A stretch of DNA of 64,000 nt from a virus: positions 1 through 64,000 of IMG/VR virus record IMGVR_UViG_3300034418_008897. One strand, written 5' to 3'. A model generated the notes under the pieces. It saw nothing but the letters and a program-made list of their open reading frames with translations. It was not told where the DNA came from and ran no database searches. Position numbers and translations under genes: made by a program. Shown here piece by piece: positions 45,393-55,252 of this stretch. Position 1 is the first letter of the stretch. Every line of letters starts with the position of its first letter.

Positions 45393-46472
45393 TTATTTAC
45401 AAGTACAACCATTATCATAAATACACATTTGGCATAAAGCCCTAGAACTTTCTAGGATACATTGTGCTTCATGATATATTTCAGAATTAAATTGGACATA
45501 AGCCCCTAATCTTTTTTGCATTAGTTTTTGATAATGTAAAATAGAAGATGACCCAAAAGAAGGATGCTCACAACAATTACATTGTTTTTTCAATTCTTCT
45601 AATATAGCTTTATTTAATTCAACAGTAACTAAATGTTGCGTTTCTATATAATATATAGGGTCCCCTGGTAATGTTGAGTCTGTATATCCTCTCATAAAAT
45701 CTAACCATTCTTCAAAGTTAGGATTAGGAGACCAATTTGTTGTATCTGGCATCATTAAACCAGGATTGTTGGGGTCTGGAACTAAAGAACCACCAGAGCC
45801 TGTGCGGTTAATGTAGAATTTACTTTGTGGTTCATAATAAACAATAGATCCTGTTGCAGCTCCATTTAAAACTGGGTCAACTACAGACCACTTTTTACAA
45901 GCAATAACATAACTAGTGTACCAACCGTCCAAGTAGATTCTATTATTTTCAACATTAGCTGGTAAAAATGAAGTTAAATGTGGCGCTCTATAAAAAGCTG
46001 TGTAAGCAGGTGTTCCTGGTGCAATATTAGCTTGAGCAGTTAAAAATTGTTTAACTACTGTAAAACCTTGGCTATAATCAAAAGGAAAATTAGCGTAATC
46101 AGCTGGATCTGTTAAATTTGCTAATTCTGGATTATAAGTAAATTCACTAGGTTTATAAGACCATTCATTTGAGTTATTATAACCAGGGATTTGATTTAAA
46201 TCGGCCTCTGCCCCTGATTCAATCAATACAGTTTCAACCATCTGACCTGTCGAACAGTTTTTACCATTATAAGTCAAAAAAGTTTTTTTCACCATATCAG
46301 TACCTATTTGATAAGGTAAAATGTTATAATCTAAGTTATAATCAACTAAGTTTAAAGTTTGGCTAGGCTCATCCCAAGTCAAACTTATGTTTTCCAATGT
46401 TGGATTGACCCTAAACACAGGATCCATTAAACCACCACTAGTTGCCAAAGATTCTACTACTCTAATATCCAT
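45393..46472 (-). CDS. Conserved structural-region protein with C-terminal Cys cluster, 359 aa
   Basis: A beta-rich N-terminal two-thirds with many Asn, Pro and Tyr residues is followed by a helical C-terminal region containing QCNCCEHPSF (about 295-304) and ending CILESSRALCQMCIYDNGCTCK (in parts). Nine or so Cys residues in the last 70 could bind one or two metal ions. Gene sits 3 bp downstream of the tagged 216-aa gene, near portal. Not assigned to a family. Confidence 0.55.
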   Translation of the reverse strand: MDIRVVESLATSGGLMDPVFRVNPTLENISLTWDEPSQTLNLVDYNLDYNILPYQIGTDMVKKTFLTYNGKNCSTGQMVETVLIESGAEADLNQIPGYNNSNEWSYKPSEFTYNPELANLTDPADYANFPFDYSQGFTVVKQFLTAQANIAPGTPAYTAFYRAPHLTSFLPANVENNRIYLDGWYTSYVIACKKWSVVDPVLNGAATGSIVYYEPQSKFYINRTGSGGSLVPDPNNPGLMMPDTTNWSPNPNFEEWLDFMRGYTDSTLPGDPIYYIETQHLVTVELNKAILEELKKQCNCCEHPSFGSSSILHYQKLMQKRLGAYVQFNSEIYHEAQCILESSRALCQMCIYDNGCTCK

Positions 46473-46474
46473 AA

Positions 46475-47125
46475 TTATTCTATTGTTCTATATATAACAT
46501 CTTGTGCTTCATCATTTAAAATCCAGTTACCCACACCTTCTAATTTATAAGCGTAAGGCACTGTGCTTTTTTCTCTAGTTACAGTTTTATTACCATCTTT
46601 ATCTGTAGTAATTACAGTAACATATTTATAAATAGCATCTTTAAACTCTTTTGTTGGAGAGTTTTCTTCAAGTTCTATTTTTGGTTTTAATTCTTTAGAA
46701 GGAGAAATCTCAACAATAGATAAAGCCGCCCTCATTGGCATCTTATCTACTTTAGGCTTTTCTTTTTTAACTTCTTCAATTTTTGGAACAGAAGCTGCAA
46801 CAGTTTTTAAAACTACTTTTTTAGGTTGCTTTATATCTTCAAAACTGCTTATATTAAACGGTTGATTATTTTTAGCTTCTAACCTTTTAATAGCTGGTAC
46901 TATAACAGTAGCCTCATAAGATCTATTTTTTTCAGTATAATCTTGGTATGCTTTAACTTTTTCCTCTTGAGTATTTAAAGTTTTTAATTTAGATTCTAAT
47001 TCTTTAAAATAATTAAAAACTTTTGCGCTATCCGCTTCACTTTCTTTTAAGCCAGTTAAAGCTATGGGGTCTGTTGTGTAATAAACCCCGCTTGTACCAC
47101 TCTGATATTTTTTTAGTAGTGACAT
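46475..47125 (-). CDS. Tagged protein after portal, 216 aa
   Basis: The N-terminus MSLLKKYQSGTSG is a clear copy of the LLxKKYQxG tag. A helical segment (about 25-75), a Lys/Pro/Val-rich linker (about 100-145) and a beta-rich end follow. The start abuts the portal stop. It is the only clear N-terminal tag carrier inside the head module, suggesting an internal head protein. Function unknown. Confidence 0.6.
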   Translation of the reverse strand: MSLLKKYQSGTSGVYYTTDPIALTGLKESEADSAKVFNYFKELESKLKTLNTQEEKVKAYQDYTEKNRSYEATVIVPAIKRLEAKNNQPFNISSFEDIKQPKKVVLKTVAASVPKIEEVKKEKPKVDKMPMRAALSIVEISPSKELKPKIELEENSPTKEFKDAIYKYVTVITTDKDGNKTVTREKSTVPYAYKLEGVGNWILNDEAQDVIYRTIE

Positions 47126-49495
47126 TTATAAATTATTTTTTATTTCCCTTGCATTACCCGCTACATTTTCTGCATATAACTGCTCTCTTTCTAAACGAAC
47201 TACTTCTTTATCTTTCTCTACTTCAGCTGTAGCTGTTTTTTCATCTAAATCTAATCTTCTTTCGCTGATTTTAATTCGTTCTTCAGATTCTTTTTTACGA
47301 ATCTCCAGATCTTGCATTTTATATTCTCTATCTGATTTTTCAAGTTTTTCTTTTTCTTTTTGGGTTTTTTCTAGCTCTGTTTGCAATTGTTTAGCTTGCT
47401 CAGAAAGTTGCTCCAATTGTTGAGCCATTTGTTGCAGTTGATTATTCTCTTCTTTTTTCTTTTTAATACTTTCTGACAATAATAGATTAGCTTCTGTGAT
47501 AGAGTCAGTCATCATCAATTTCATCAATACCTCGTCTTCTATAGAGCCTTTACCTGCTAATTGAGGCGCAAGAGCGTTCAATTTTTCTAATTTTAAGTTT
47601 TCTTTACTAGAATTTACTAATTGAATATTGAAATCAGTAAACCTAAAGTTTTCTGGAGAAGCATTAAATAAAATGTTTCTATGGCCAACTATATAAGCTC
47701 CTTTCTTACCTTCTTTATAAGTAATTTTAGCTTGGTTTAATAAATCAATCAAAACAAATTTTCTACTATCAAAAACTAATTCAAATAAATCTTTTGTAAT
47801 TAAAGATGTTTGTTTAATACCAGTTTTAACATTTGTGACTGCATCTCTTTGTTCAGCAGCTGCATACATATATCTGTTTATACCTGTAACAATATCAGCT
47901 TGTGCTTGTATAGATTCTAAAACAACATTTAATTGTTGTATAATATTTCCATTTAAAGAACCTCTGAAATCCCCATAATGTTGGAATAAACCAGCTCCTT
48001 CTTCTGTTGGGTCGTATAATTCTAATCCTTGTTTACGGAAAGCTACAAATTTAAGTAATCTTTCCATAAAATCTTGCCCTAATACTTTTGGTATAGCAGC
48101 TAAATTAACACGAGAGCCATCTACACCTGCGTTAGCAATTAAATTATCTCTAAAGAAAGTAATTACATCATAAGAATTTTGTAAGTCTTCTAGAGACAAC
48201 GCTACTGAATATGGCCTAGTATTTCTATCGTTATAACCAACTCCATTTATAGATAAAGTAGTTTTCCAAGGCGCACTTATACTTCTAGGTGGATTTTTAC
48301 TCTTACCTAAATTTAAATAAATGTCCCAACCAATTCTAACTCCTTCATACCTATCTAACCTATAGCCTTTCTTATTAGGTTCGCCGTAACCAGCATCTTT
48401 TCCACCTCTGAGGTCTTTATCTAAAACTTCGCTGTAATATTTGCTCTTTTTTATGGTTTCTACTACTTGATAGCTTTCTTTATCTTCTCCCGCAATTTCT
48501 ACTTCATTGTTCGCTAACCATTCTACATGGTATACAGGTAAAGTATCCCACATAGAATTCAAATGTTGGTTGTAGGTAGTATTCGCAGCTAATTCATAAA
48601 TCCTATCCAACTGCCTTGGGTCCCTAATAACTTGAGCGCCTGATGAATCTGATTTACCGTATAAAATAGTTTTTTGTTCGTCAGTCATTACATGACCCCA
48701 TTTATTTAAAATAGCTGTTCTAGTCATATAAGTCCTGTGAACTACTGCAGTTACATTAGGTTCGTTTCCGTTAGATAAAAACTGAAAGTTTGTATTTTTA
48801 CTAAAAAATACATTTTCAGGTTTACATATTTCTAATTTTGGGTCTTCCCCTTCTCGGTCTATATAAGTTCTATAATAAGCTTCCCCCGTTATTAATAAAT
48901 CTAAAAGATATTGTTTTAGTTTTTGTTTTAAATCTATAGTAGGGTCTTGCTCAAAAAATTTAATTAAAGATTGAGCTGCAATTTCGTATTGAGAAACAAA
49001 ATCACTATTTAATGTTTTATTCAAATTTTCAATGAAGCTTTCTTCATAAGCTGTTTTAGGGCTTTCTTTACCGGCTTTTATTGCTTCTGTTGTATCTTTT
49101 TTAAATTGCTCTAACTTTTTTAATATTTCTTCGCTTTTCTTTTTCATCTTTTGCGCTTCTATATTATTTATAGTTTGAGCGTCATTCATAGAAATGCGAT
49201 AGGTATACTCTTCATCTAAGAATATACCTATTAATACATCTATTTTAGTTTTTACTAGAGGAGTCATTTTTACAGACATAGGAGTTTCTATGCCAAAAAC
49301 TTGCTCTAAATATGCAAATTCTTCTTTATCCCGCACACCATCATATAAATTTCTAGCTTTTCTGATGTGTTCTTTTTCTCTAACTAAAGCAGAAATATAA
49401 AAATCAACGCTTTGACTTAAATAGTCAAATTTTGATTTATCCTCTTCAGATATAGAAACATCTTCAATGTGGTAGTAACGTTGTATAAGACTCAT
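47126..49495 (-). CDS. Portal protein, 789 aa
   Basis: The early helices (DFYISALVREKEHIRKARNLY) and the following KMTPLVKTKIDVLIGIFLDEE segment are typical of crAss-like portals. The body is mixed alpha/beta. A long helical coiled coil rich in Gln, Glu and Lys occupies about residues 670-785 (QMAQQLEQLSEQAKQLQTEL), fitting the portal barrel or crown. Position after TerL and before scaffold and capsid agrees. The portal forms the DNA entry ring at one vertex. Confidence 0.8.
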   Translation of the reverse strand: MSLIQRYYHIEDVSISEEDKSKFDYLSQSVDFYISALVREKEHIRKARNLYDGVRDKEEFAYLEQVFGIETPMSVKMTPLVKTKIDVLIGIFLDEEYTYRISMNDAQTINNIEAQKMKKKSEEILKKLEQFKKDTTEAIKAGKESPKTAYEESFIENLNKTLNSDFVSQYEIAAQSLIKFFEQDPTIDLKQKLKQYLLDLLITGEAYYRTYIDREGEDPKLEICKPENVFFSKNTNFQFLSNGNEPNVTAVVHRTYMTRTAILNKWGHVMTDEQKTILYGKSDSSGAQVIRDPRQLDRIYELAANTTYNQHLNSMWDTLPVYHVEWLANNEVEIAGEDKESYQVVETIKKSKYYSEVLDKDLRGGKDAGYGEPNKKGYRLDRYEGVRIGWDIYLNLGKSKNPPRSISAPWKTTLSINGVGYNDRNTRPYSVALSLEDLQNSYDVITFFRDNLIANAGVDGSRVNLAAIPKVLGQDFMERLLKFVAFRKQGLELYDPTEEGAGLFQHYGDFRGSLNGNIIQQLNVVLESIQAQADIVTGINRYMYAAAEQRDAVTNVKTGIKQTSLITKDLFELVFDSRKFVLIDLLNQAKITYKEGKKGAYIVGHRNILFNASPENFRFTDFNIQLVNSSKENLKLEKLNALAPQLAGKGSIEDEVLMKLMMTDSITEANLLLSESIKKKKEENNQLQQMAQQLEQLSEQAKQLQTELEKTQKEKEKLEKSDREYKMQDLEIRKKESEERIKISERRLDLDEKTATAEVEKDKEVVRLEREQLYAENVAGNAREIKNNL

Positions 49496-49501
49496 CTTTT
49501 A

Positions 49502-50089
49502 TTATAATGTATATAAAATATCAAACTGATTAACTGTTTTCAATTTACAATCACTTTCATTTAGTATAAGATTTCCACAAAATGGATCAAAAGCTACAAC
49601 AGTGCCTTTTTTATATTTTTTAGCTTCTGGACCACAAGAAATAACTTCACCTTTTTGAGTTAAAGCTGATCTTGGATCTTCTTTACTATCATCATAAATA
49701 CCGTCTTTTACAAGACCTTCACCTATAATCTTAACTAAAATTCTATCACCTGTTGGTTTTACTGTTTCTTCTGTCATATTTTCAAAATTACTTGTTACTT
49801 TGGCCACTATATCATGACCTCTAATTATCTTACAGTATCCATCTGTAGTTGGAACTCCATAACCTGCAAACTGAGAAAAAATAATATTTTCTCCCTCTTT
49901 CAGTTCAGGACACTGGCTTTCTTCAGTTGCTTTATCTCCTAACTTTAAAGCACTACCGTAATAGTACTCAATATTACTTTTAGTAGCAACTGGACCAGAA
50001 CCAATATAGATTTCTCCATTTAAATTAGGTAATTCTGTTACTTCAGCTAAAACGTTAAACCCTTCTGGTTTAATTGTTAATTTCTCCAT
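49502..50089 (-). CDS. Tandem GroES-like co-chaperonin, 195 aa
   Basis: Two copies of a cpn10-type fold are visible. The second (about 110-195) reads KPTGDRILVKIIGEGLVKDG, ... TQKGEVISCGPEAKKYKKGT, VVAFDPFCGN, ... NQFDILYTL, matching the GroES order RPLHDRVIVK, GEVLAVG, VGDIVIF and ESDILA. The first (about 5-95) is more diverged (KPEGFNVLAEV ... GENIIFSQFAGYG ... GHDIVAKV). The mobile-loop equivalent of the second copy (LVKDGIYDDSKEDPRSALT) differs from bacterial GroES. T4 gp31 is a known phage GroES replacement needed for capsid folding. Its place between terL and portal fits a capsid-folding role. Confidence 0.7.
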   Translation of the reverse strand: MEKLTIKPEGFNVLAEVTELPNLNGEIYIGSGPVATKSNIEYYYGSALKLGDKATEESQCPELKEGENIIFSQFAGYGVPTTDGYCKIIRGHDIVAKVTSNFENMTEETVKPTGDRILVKIIGEGLVKDGIYDDSKEDPRSALTQKGEVISCGPEAKKYKKGTVVAFDPFCGNLILNESDCKLKTVNQFDILYTL

Positions 50090-50150
50090 ATTGACTTATT
50101 TACATATTATAGAAGTATATTAACAATTAAAACATACAGTTTAAGGTAAA

Positions 50151-52424
50151 TTAATCATACATATATTTAGGGTTTTTAGGGTCTGTCATATCTATCCACC
50201 TAACCCCACCATGTCTATTGAAAGATTGCGCATCATTTCTAATTTGGTTTTTAAAAGCTTTTTCTTCGCTGTTTTGGTTAGGAATAACACCGTATCTTTT
50301 TATTTTTTTACCATTAACATATTCAGAATAGTACCCAAATAATTGCAAACCTTCTGTTGCTTTTTCTGGTGGTTTAGCTTCTCTACCCATAAGATCTTCA
50401 TCAGACAGCTCACATAATCCCATAGCAATAACAAAATCGTATTTTGTTCTGTCTTCTCTATTGTAATCTTGTAATTGCTCTAATAATTCAGGAAACCAAA
50501 TAATATCGTAAAAATCATCTATATAAGCCTTTATTTTTTGGTCCATATGGTCAATTATGGGACCAGCAGCTGTAGTACCTATAAGATTAGTATGTTTGTT
50601 TGGATCGGCATTTTGTAAATTAATAGATGGCCTTTTCTTTAGTAAGTGATAGAAGCCTTGATCTCTAAACCAACTTACAATACCTATTTTAGTGTATTCT
50701 ATATTTACTTCAGCATTAAAATAATAAGCTAATTTTAAAGCATTGTCCCAATCATCTCTTACATTGTCGGATCTTTTGTTATATTTAGCCACATATATAT
50801 TAGAAGTAGTTCTAAAATAACCTTTAGACAAAATCCTTTTCTTTACTAATATTGCTAATTCTGATCCTTTTCTATTATCTTTTGCATAAGATGAATCTGC
50901 TAAACCTTGGTCAATACTATCACAACCAGCAACATATAAATTAGACATAGGTTCTTTTTCGTCGTCCGCCGCGTCTTCTGATAACCAGTGAGGGTGCTCT
51001 AAAATTTCTACATCCCCAACAGGGCTAGGGTTCCAGGTAACACCTATAATTTTACCGTTTTCAGCCCTTTGCCATTTTAAAAATCCTTTACCTGGTTTTG
51101 GGCAATCTGGGTTATGAGAAATATTTATACGTTGAGTGGCTATTTTATCTTGGTTGAATATATTAGTACCTCTTCTAGTAAATACTTCTTTAATATTCAT
51201 AGGGTATTCTTGCAGTAAACCAGAATAAGTTTCAGGTTCATTTTTAGCTGCTTCTCTTTCTTTATTTACTTGCTCTGTAGCAAGTTCTACATCAGGGCAA
51301 CCAGTTACTTCCCAAGTACCAGCTCTTTTAATATGAGTTGGGCAAAAGAAACCTGATTCTATTTCAAAGTCGTTAGTTTCTAAAATTTCATGGGCCCTAG
51401 GATTACAAAATATACCTTCAGCTTCGTCATTCTCTATAGTACCACCAGTACCAGAATAAAGCACTTGACATTTTTTAATACTACCCATTACATACCATGA
51501 ACCACGACTTTCTCTTTTACAAGCCCCTAAAGACCCTTTTTGGTGGGAAGGCGGGAAAGCTGCAAACTCTTCTATTAATTGCTTAGTTGGACGCTTACCC
51601 CTTGTTTTACCGGCGTTTTTACCGTAGATGATTTTTTCATATTTACTTAAATGACCTCTATCTTCTGTAGTACCGTCGGGTAATTCTACCCTTTCTCCTG
51701 CATATTTCATATCAGAAGAGTCTGTAATAAGTTTTAATTTTAAAGGTCTATGTAAAGCTTCTATAGCATTTAACCCGGATTCTATTTTATTCCAAGCCTC
51801 GTTTGTTGTTTCTTCATTGGTAGAAGATACCAAGATATGGCTTTCAACCATAAGTCTAAACTCACGGTCTAATATACAGTTGTACATGAAAGATTTACCT
51901 ACACCACGACCACCCATAATGGCCGCATCTTTATTGTTTAAATAAGCTTTCCAACAATAATCAAAGAAGTATCTATCTATATTACTGTATTGAGGGTGAG
52001 AGGTTGTAAAGTCTTCTGTTGGTTTTCCATCTATATAAATAGGAACAGGAAAAACAAAAATATTTAACCAGTAAACAAAAAATGGATTATAATATTCACC
52101 ATCAATAAATACTCCATCGTAGCAGTAATCTATTAAAGGCTTATACCATTCTTCCATATCTAAGCTGTCTGGGTGAAAACTAGGTATATTTCTCCAAGCT
52201 GTTAATTCTTTAGGCAAAGGCCTGTACACTAAATAATCAGTTAATTTTATTTCTTCATGGCCGGTAGGAACACCAGTTAATCTTTTAGGGGCATTAGTAA
52301 CTTCAAATTCGCCATTCCATATTCTACCGTGCTCATCCTTTCTAAGAAAATCTAAGTCAAAAGGGTCATACTCATTTTTTACTCCAAAAAGTTCTGGTAT
52401 TTTATCTACATTAACTGTTTTCAT
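50151..52424 (-). CDS. terL: Terminase large subunit, 757 aa
   Basis: ATPase motifs are clear: Walker A GGRGVGKS (171-178), an acidic Walker B-type LIEEF (283-287) and a coupling segment around VLYSGTGGT. The C-terminal part has nuclease-type acidic clusters, beginning with LYVAGCDSIDQGL. The length and motif spacing match crAss-like terminases. It cuts and pumps the genome into the procapsid through the portal. The start lies inside the end of the upstream small-terminase candidate (14-bp overlap). Confidence 0.93.
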   Translation of the reverse strand: MKTVNVDKIPELFGVKNEYDPFDLDFLRKDEHGRIWNGEFEVTNAPKRLTGVPTGHEEIKLTDYLVYRPLPKELTAWRNIPSFHPDSLDMEEWYKPLIDYCYDGVFIDGEYYNPFFVYWLNIFVFPVPIYIDGKPTEDFTTSHPQYSNIDRYFFDYCWKAYLNNKDAAIMGGRGVGKSFMYNCILDREFRLMVESHILVSSTNEETTNEAWNKIESGLNAIEALHRPLKLKLITDSSDMKYAGERVELPDGTTEDRGHLSKYEKIIYGKNAGKTRGKRPTKQLIEEFAAFPPSHQKGSLGACKRESRGSWYVMGSIKKCQVLYSGTGGTIENDEAEGIFCNPRAHEILETNDFEIESGFFCPTHIKRAGTWEVTGCPDVELATEQVNKEREAAKNEPETYSGLLQEYPMNIKEVFTRRGTNIFNQDKIATQRINISHNPDCPKPGKGFLKWQRAENGKIIGVTWNPSPVGDVEILEHPHWLSEDAADDEKEPMSNLYVAGCDSIDQGLADSSYAKDNRKGSELAILVKKRILSKGYFRTTSNIYVAKYNKRSDNVRDDWDNALKLAYYFNAEVNIEYTKIGIVSWFRDQGFYHLLKKRPSINLQNADPNKHTNLIGTTAAGPIIDHMDQKIKAYIDDFYDIIWFPELLEQLQDYNREDRTKYDFVIAMGLCELSDEDLMGREAKPPEKATEGLQLFGYYSEYVNGKKIKRYGVIPNQNSEEKAFKNQIRNDAQSFNRHGGVRWIDMTDPKNPKYMYD

Positions 52425-53022
52425 TGTCTCGTCTTCTTACTAAACTACCTCTTTCTATGAGTGACGAACCTTTATTACCCCTAACTCTACCGGAATTTTC
52501 CATCTTTTTAGCAGCGTTCATAACACTGATTTTCAATGTCATTAGTTTACCTATATTTTCCGCTAATTTAGATAATATGGTTTCATTAGAAGCGAAACTA
52601 ACTACACCAGTAGATTCGTTAACATTCCTAATTATTTCTATTTCTTCTTCTTCTAGTTTAGTACGGGCTTCATCTATCTTTTTATCGATAGCCAATACAG
52701 CTCTTTCAGCAGAAGTTTCGTTGAAAAAGTTGTAAGCATCAATAGCCGCGTCTATTAATTTTTGTTCTTCAGCTGTAAATTTATCTTTTTTACCGGCAAA
52801 AGCCCTAACCATAGCTTGTTCAGGCTTCATACGATAATCTAGATCCCTCATAATATTGTCTTCTGACAAATCACAACAATAATAGACATAAATTAACATA
52901 CGGTTTCCTAAATCTTCTGATTTTTTCTTTTTCCCGTATGCTAATATATTGTTGAATTCTTCTATTAATACTATATTGGGATCTATACAAACTTTGCTGT
53001 TATGTACAGTAAACTTTAGCAT
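52411..53022 (-). CDS. Terminase small subunit candidate, 203 aa
   Basis: An all-helical protein (EEFNNILAYGKKKKSEDLGN; ERAVLAIDKKIDEARTKLEE) with a basic, probably disordered C-terminus (SLIERGSLVRRRD). It precedes terL and overlaps its start by 14 bp, the typical arrangement for a small subunit. No clear DNA-binding helix-turn-helix was identified, so the call rests on position, size and helicity. Confidence 0.55.
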   Translation of the reverse strand: MLKFTVHNSKVCIDPNIVLIEEFNNILAYGKKKKSEDLGNRMLIYVYYCCDLSEDNIMRDLDYRMKPEQAMVRAFAGKKDKFTAEEQKLIDAAIDAYNFFNETSAERAVLAIDKKIDEARTKLEEEEIEIIRNVNESTGVVSFASNETILSKLAENIGKLMTLKISVMNAAKKMENSGRVRGNKGSSLIERGSLVRRRDNENS

Positions 53023-53243
53023 AATTTTTCTAAATCTTTTGAGCTAAAAGTTCTCTCTTGATACAACCCATCTTTTGTAAACCAAAAACAAGTTATACCT
53101 AATAAAATAGGTTTTTTAATAGCAGTGTCCTCTTTTGTAGGGCGGATTTTGCTAATTTTTTGCACAACCATTGTAGGTTTATGCGGGAGATCTTGTTTTA
53201 ATTGCACTAAGTCTCCTGTGTGGAAGTAAACGTGTAAACTCAT
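53016..53243 (-). CDS. Small YodC/DUF2158-like protein, 75 aa
   Basis: The pattern FHTGDLVQLKQDLP, P.MVVQKI, GITCFWFTKDG, and ERTFSSKDLEKL follows the order of DUF2158 (YodC): GD.VqLK, P.MtV, C.WF and F....L, a small SH3-like barrel. Function of the family is unknown. The end overlaps the start of the terminase small-subunit candidate by 7 bp. Confidence 0.6.
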   Translation of the reverse strand: MSLHVYFHTGDLVQLKQDLPHKPTMVVQKISKIRPTKEDTAIKKPILLGITCFWFTKDGLYQERTFSSKDLEKLC

Positions 53244-53307
53244 ATTATCTTATTTTCTTTATTTATAAAGATATTATAAGACAAATATTTTAAATTTTCA
53301 AGTTAAT

Positions 53308-53490
53308 CTAAATTTTATATTTATCCCATTTACTATCTTCTTCCATCTGCGGTCTGTGTAATCTTGCAATAGTAGTCTCTTTATAAGTTTTGTGTAAAGG
53401 ATCTTTTTTAATTTTAGGTTCTACAATTTTTTTATTGTCATCGTAAACTTCAAATCCTTCGTCGCTGTCGTGTAGATCGTCTAAGTTCAT
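53308..53490 (-). CDS. Small protein with LDDLH motif, 60 aa
   Basis: The N-terminus MNLDDLHDSDEGFEVYDD repeats the motif found at the C-terminus of the scaffold (VDLDDLHSD) and, weaker, at its N-terminus (NLDALHNDDD). The rest is polar and basic. It ends in TAG, uncommon here where TAA dominates. It could bind the same partner as the scaffold, for example the capsid protein. A 64-bp AT-rich gap without signal lies downstream. Confidence 0.5.
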   Translation of the reverse strand: MNLDDLHDSDEGFEVYDDNKKIVEPKIKKDPLHKTYKETTIARLHRPQMEEDSKWDKYKI

Positions 53491-53491
53491 T

Positions 53492-55228
53492 TTAATTTTG
53501 TTTTTGATAGATAATTTTACCGTTTTTTATTTGTTTTATTATATTACCTTTCGAGTCAAAAAAATCTATTACTCTAGAATCTGCCCCTAAAGTATTATCT
53601 AAAACTTCTTGCTCTCTAGATACAGGGTTTGTTCTTCTTGAAATATAGGGCTCAAATCCTTCTTCTATAGTAGTCTTTATAAATCTATCTTTATAATTAG
53701 AGTTAGTTTCTATGCTTTTTTTCATTAAGTCTCTTGCTGATTTTTCCCTTAATCTAGTTGCTTCTTTTAATTGATTAAACTCATCTAAATTTCTAGGCAT
53801 ACCAAGGCGAACAGAGTTAAAACTTTGAGGTTTTTCAACAGAAAGAAGAGTTGGTTGTTTTGCTTTTTTAATTGGGTATTTTAAAGCCATTACAGCAACC
53901 GGGTCTATCATTACATCAGCGATGGTATTAGTAACAGGATTATTTATTCCTTTGCTTTGTAAATAAGAACTTGGAGTTAAATGTTTGTTATTTGTAAACG
54001 CAGACATCATCATGTTTTGAGGAATGCTAAACATATCTAATAAAGTAGTATTATTAGATAATTCTATTTTTTCTGTACCAGGTTTATTATTTCTTAAATT
54101 ATCTTCGTAAATTTTATTTTTAACATCTTCTTCTTGTGCAGGTATAGCATTTTTATTTAACTCTGCTGCACGTTTACCATCTGGATCTTTAATTGGAACA
54201 TATCCGTTTGTTTTTCCAGGAATATTAATCATCCAACCAAATGCACCTTTCTGGTACCTTACACCTGGTCTACTTGGGTAGGTGTAGGTAACTGGACTTG
54301 TGCCATTTTGGTATTTTTTAATGTATAAAATTCCGCCTTTGCGAGCCATCATTATTTTATTTTTATTATTTGTATTAGCAATAGTATTAAAAATTTCTAA
54401 TAAATCATTGTCATTAAATCTCTGCTCTAATTGTTCAAGTTGATTTCTCCCATTTATACCTTTCATTTTAGCTTTTATTTTTTCTAAAATTTCCGGGGTC
54501 ATTGTTTCTGTATAAGGATCGAAAATGTTATTATCTTTTGCAAATTGCAATATTGCATCTTTTCTAGCACTTATTTCTTCTAATCTACCTAAATAATTTA
54601 ATTCCTTCAAGTTATTAATAATATGTTGCTTGCCTTGGTCGGTTTTTAAAAAATCTTCATAAGGCATCGACATAAAGAAATTATTTTCTTGTTCATATTT
54701 TAATTTAGCGTTTTGTGCTAATTTTGTGTCTTTAAAAAGCTCATATGCTTTATAAGGATTATTGTAATCAAATATAATTGCTTTTGCTTCAGGCATTTTT
54801 TCTGGCGTTGCAATTTGCCACTTTTGGTAATCATATTTTGGGAATGTATGGCCAGTTTCATTACTATTAGACATATGTCTATATTCATGAGTTTTAACAT
54901 AAGGATTATAATCTGGCATATTTGTAAACAAAGTAACATTTCTTTTACCTTCATAATAATTAGGGCTAGGATTAGCTTCCCCTAATACATTTGATAAAAT
55001 AGGAGGTTCATTTGTTTCAAAATCATTTAAATTTTTTAACCTTTCAGTTATTATTTCATCTGCTTTCAGTTGTAATTCTTCTTTATTTAAATTTGGAAAA
55101 TCTTTACTTAAAGAATTCAGTAATAATTCTTTGTGTTTAGGTGAATTAAACCAACCTTCTAAATATTCTTTTGAGTCGCTTGGGCTAACTAAAGTATTAC
55201 CTTTTTGATATTTTTTTAATAATGCCAT
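53492..55228 (-). CDS. Fusion cargo protein: zincin-like metalloprotease plus second tagged half, 578 aa
   Basis: The N-terminal tag MALLKKYQKG is followed by a zincin-like domain with HEYRH (114-118, HExxH) and a likely third ligand in LEEISARKDA (E218 or nearby), the usual spacing of a gluzincin. At 297-309 RKGGILYIKKYQN reads as a C-terminal tag joined to a new N-terminal tag. The second half then begins with the shared module PSRPGVRYQKGAFGW ... VPIKDPDGKRAAELNKNAIP (about 318-363) and continues with a hydrophobic region (SIPQNMMMSAF; IADVMIDPVAVMALKY). This looks like two cargo proteins fused in frame. Protease activity is inferred from motif. Confidence 0.7.
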   Translation of the reverse strand: MALLKKYQKGNTLVSPSDSKEYLEGWFNSPKHKELLLNSLSKDFPNLNKEELQLKADEIITERLKNLNDFETNEPPILSNVLGEANPSPNYYEGKRNVTLFTNMPDYNPYVKTHEYRHMSNSNETGHTFPKYDYQKWQIATPEKMPEAKAIIFDYNNPYKAYELFKDTKLAQNAKLKYEQENNFFMSMPYEDFLKTDQGKQHIINNLKELNYLGRLEEISARKDAILQFAKDNNIFDPYTETMTPEILEKIKAKMKGINGRNQLEQLEQRFNDNDLLEIFNTIANTNNKNKIMMARKGGILYIKKYQNGTSPVTYTYPSRPGVRYQKGAFGWMINIPGKTNGYVPIKDPDGKRAAELNKNAIPAQEEDVKNKIYEDNLRNNKPGTEKIELSNNTTLLDMFSIPQNMMMSAFTNNKHLTPSSYLQSKGINNPVTNTIADVMIDPVAVMALKYPIKKAKQPTLLSVEKPQSFNSVRLGMPRNLDEFNQLKEATRLREKSARDLMKKSIETNSNYKDRFIKTTIEEGFEPYISRRTNPVSREQEVLDNTLGADSRVIDFFDSKGNIIKQIKNGKIIYQKQN

Positions 55229-55252
55229 ATTATTATATATATTATAAATATT

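Noticed and set aside
47126-49495. N-terminal tag on the portal (MSLIQRYYHIED) and on the 423-aa spike (MSLVKYIKGLL)
   Set aside because: They share only MSL and basic or aromatic residues; the KKYQxG core is missing.
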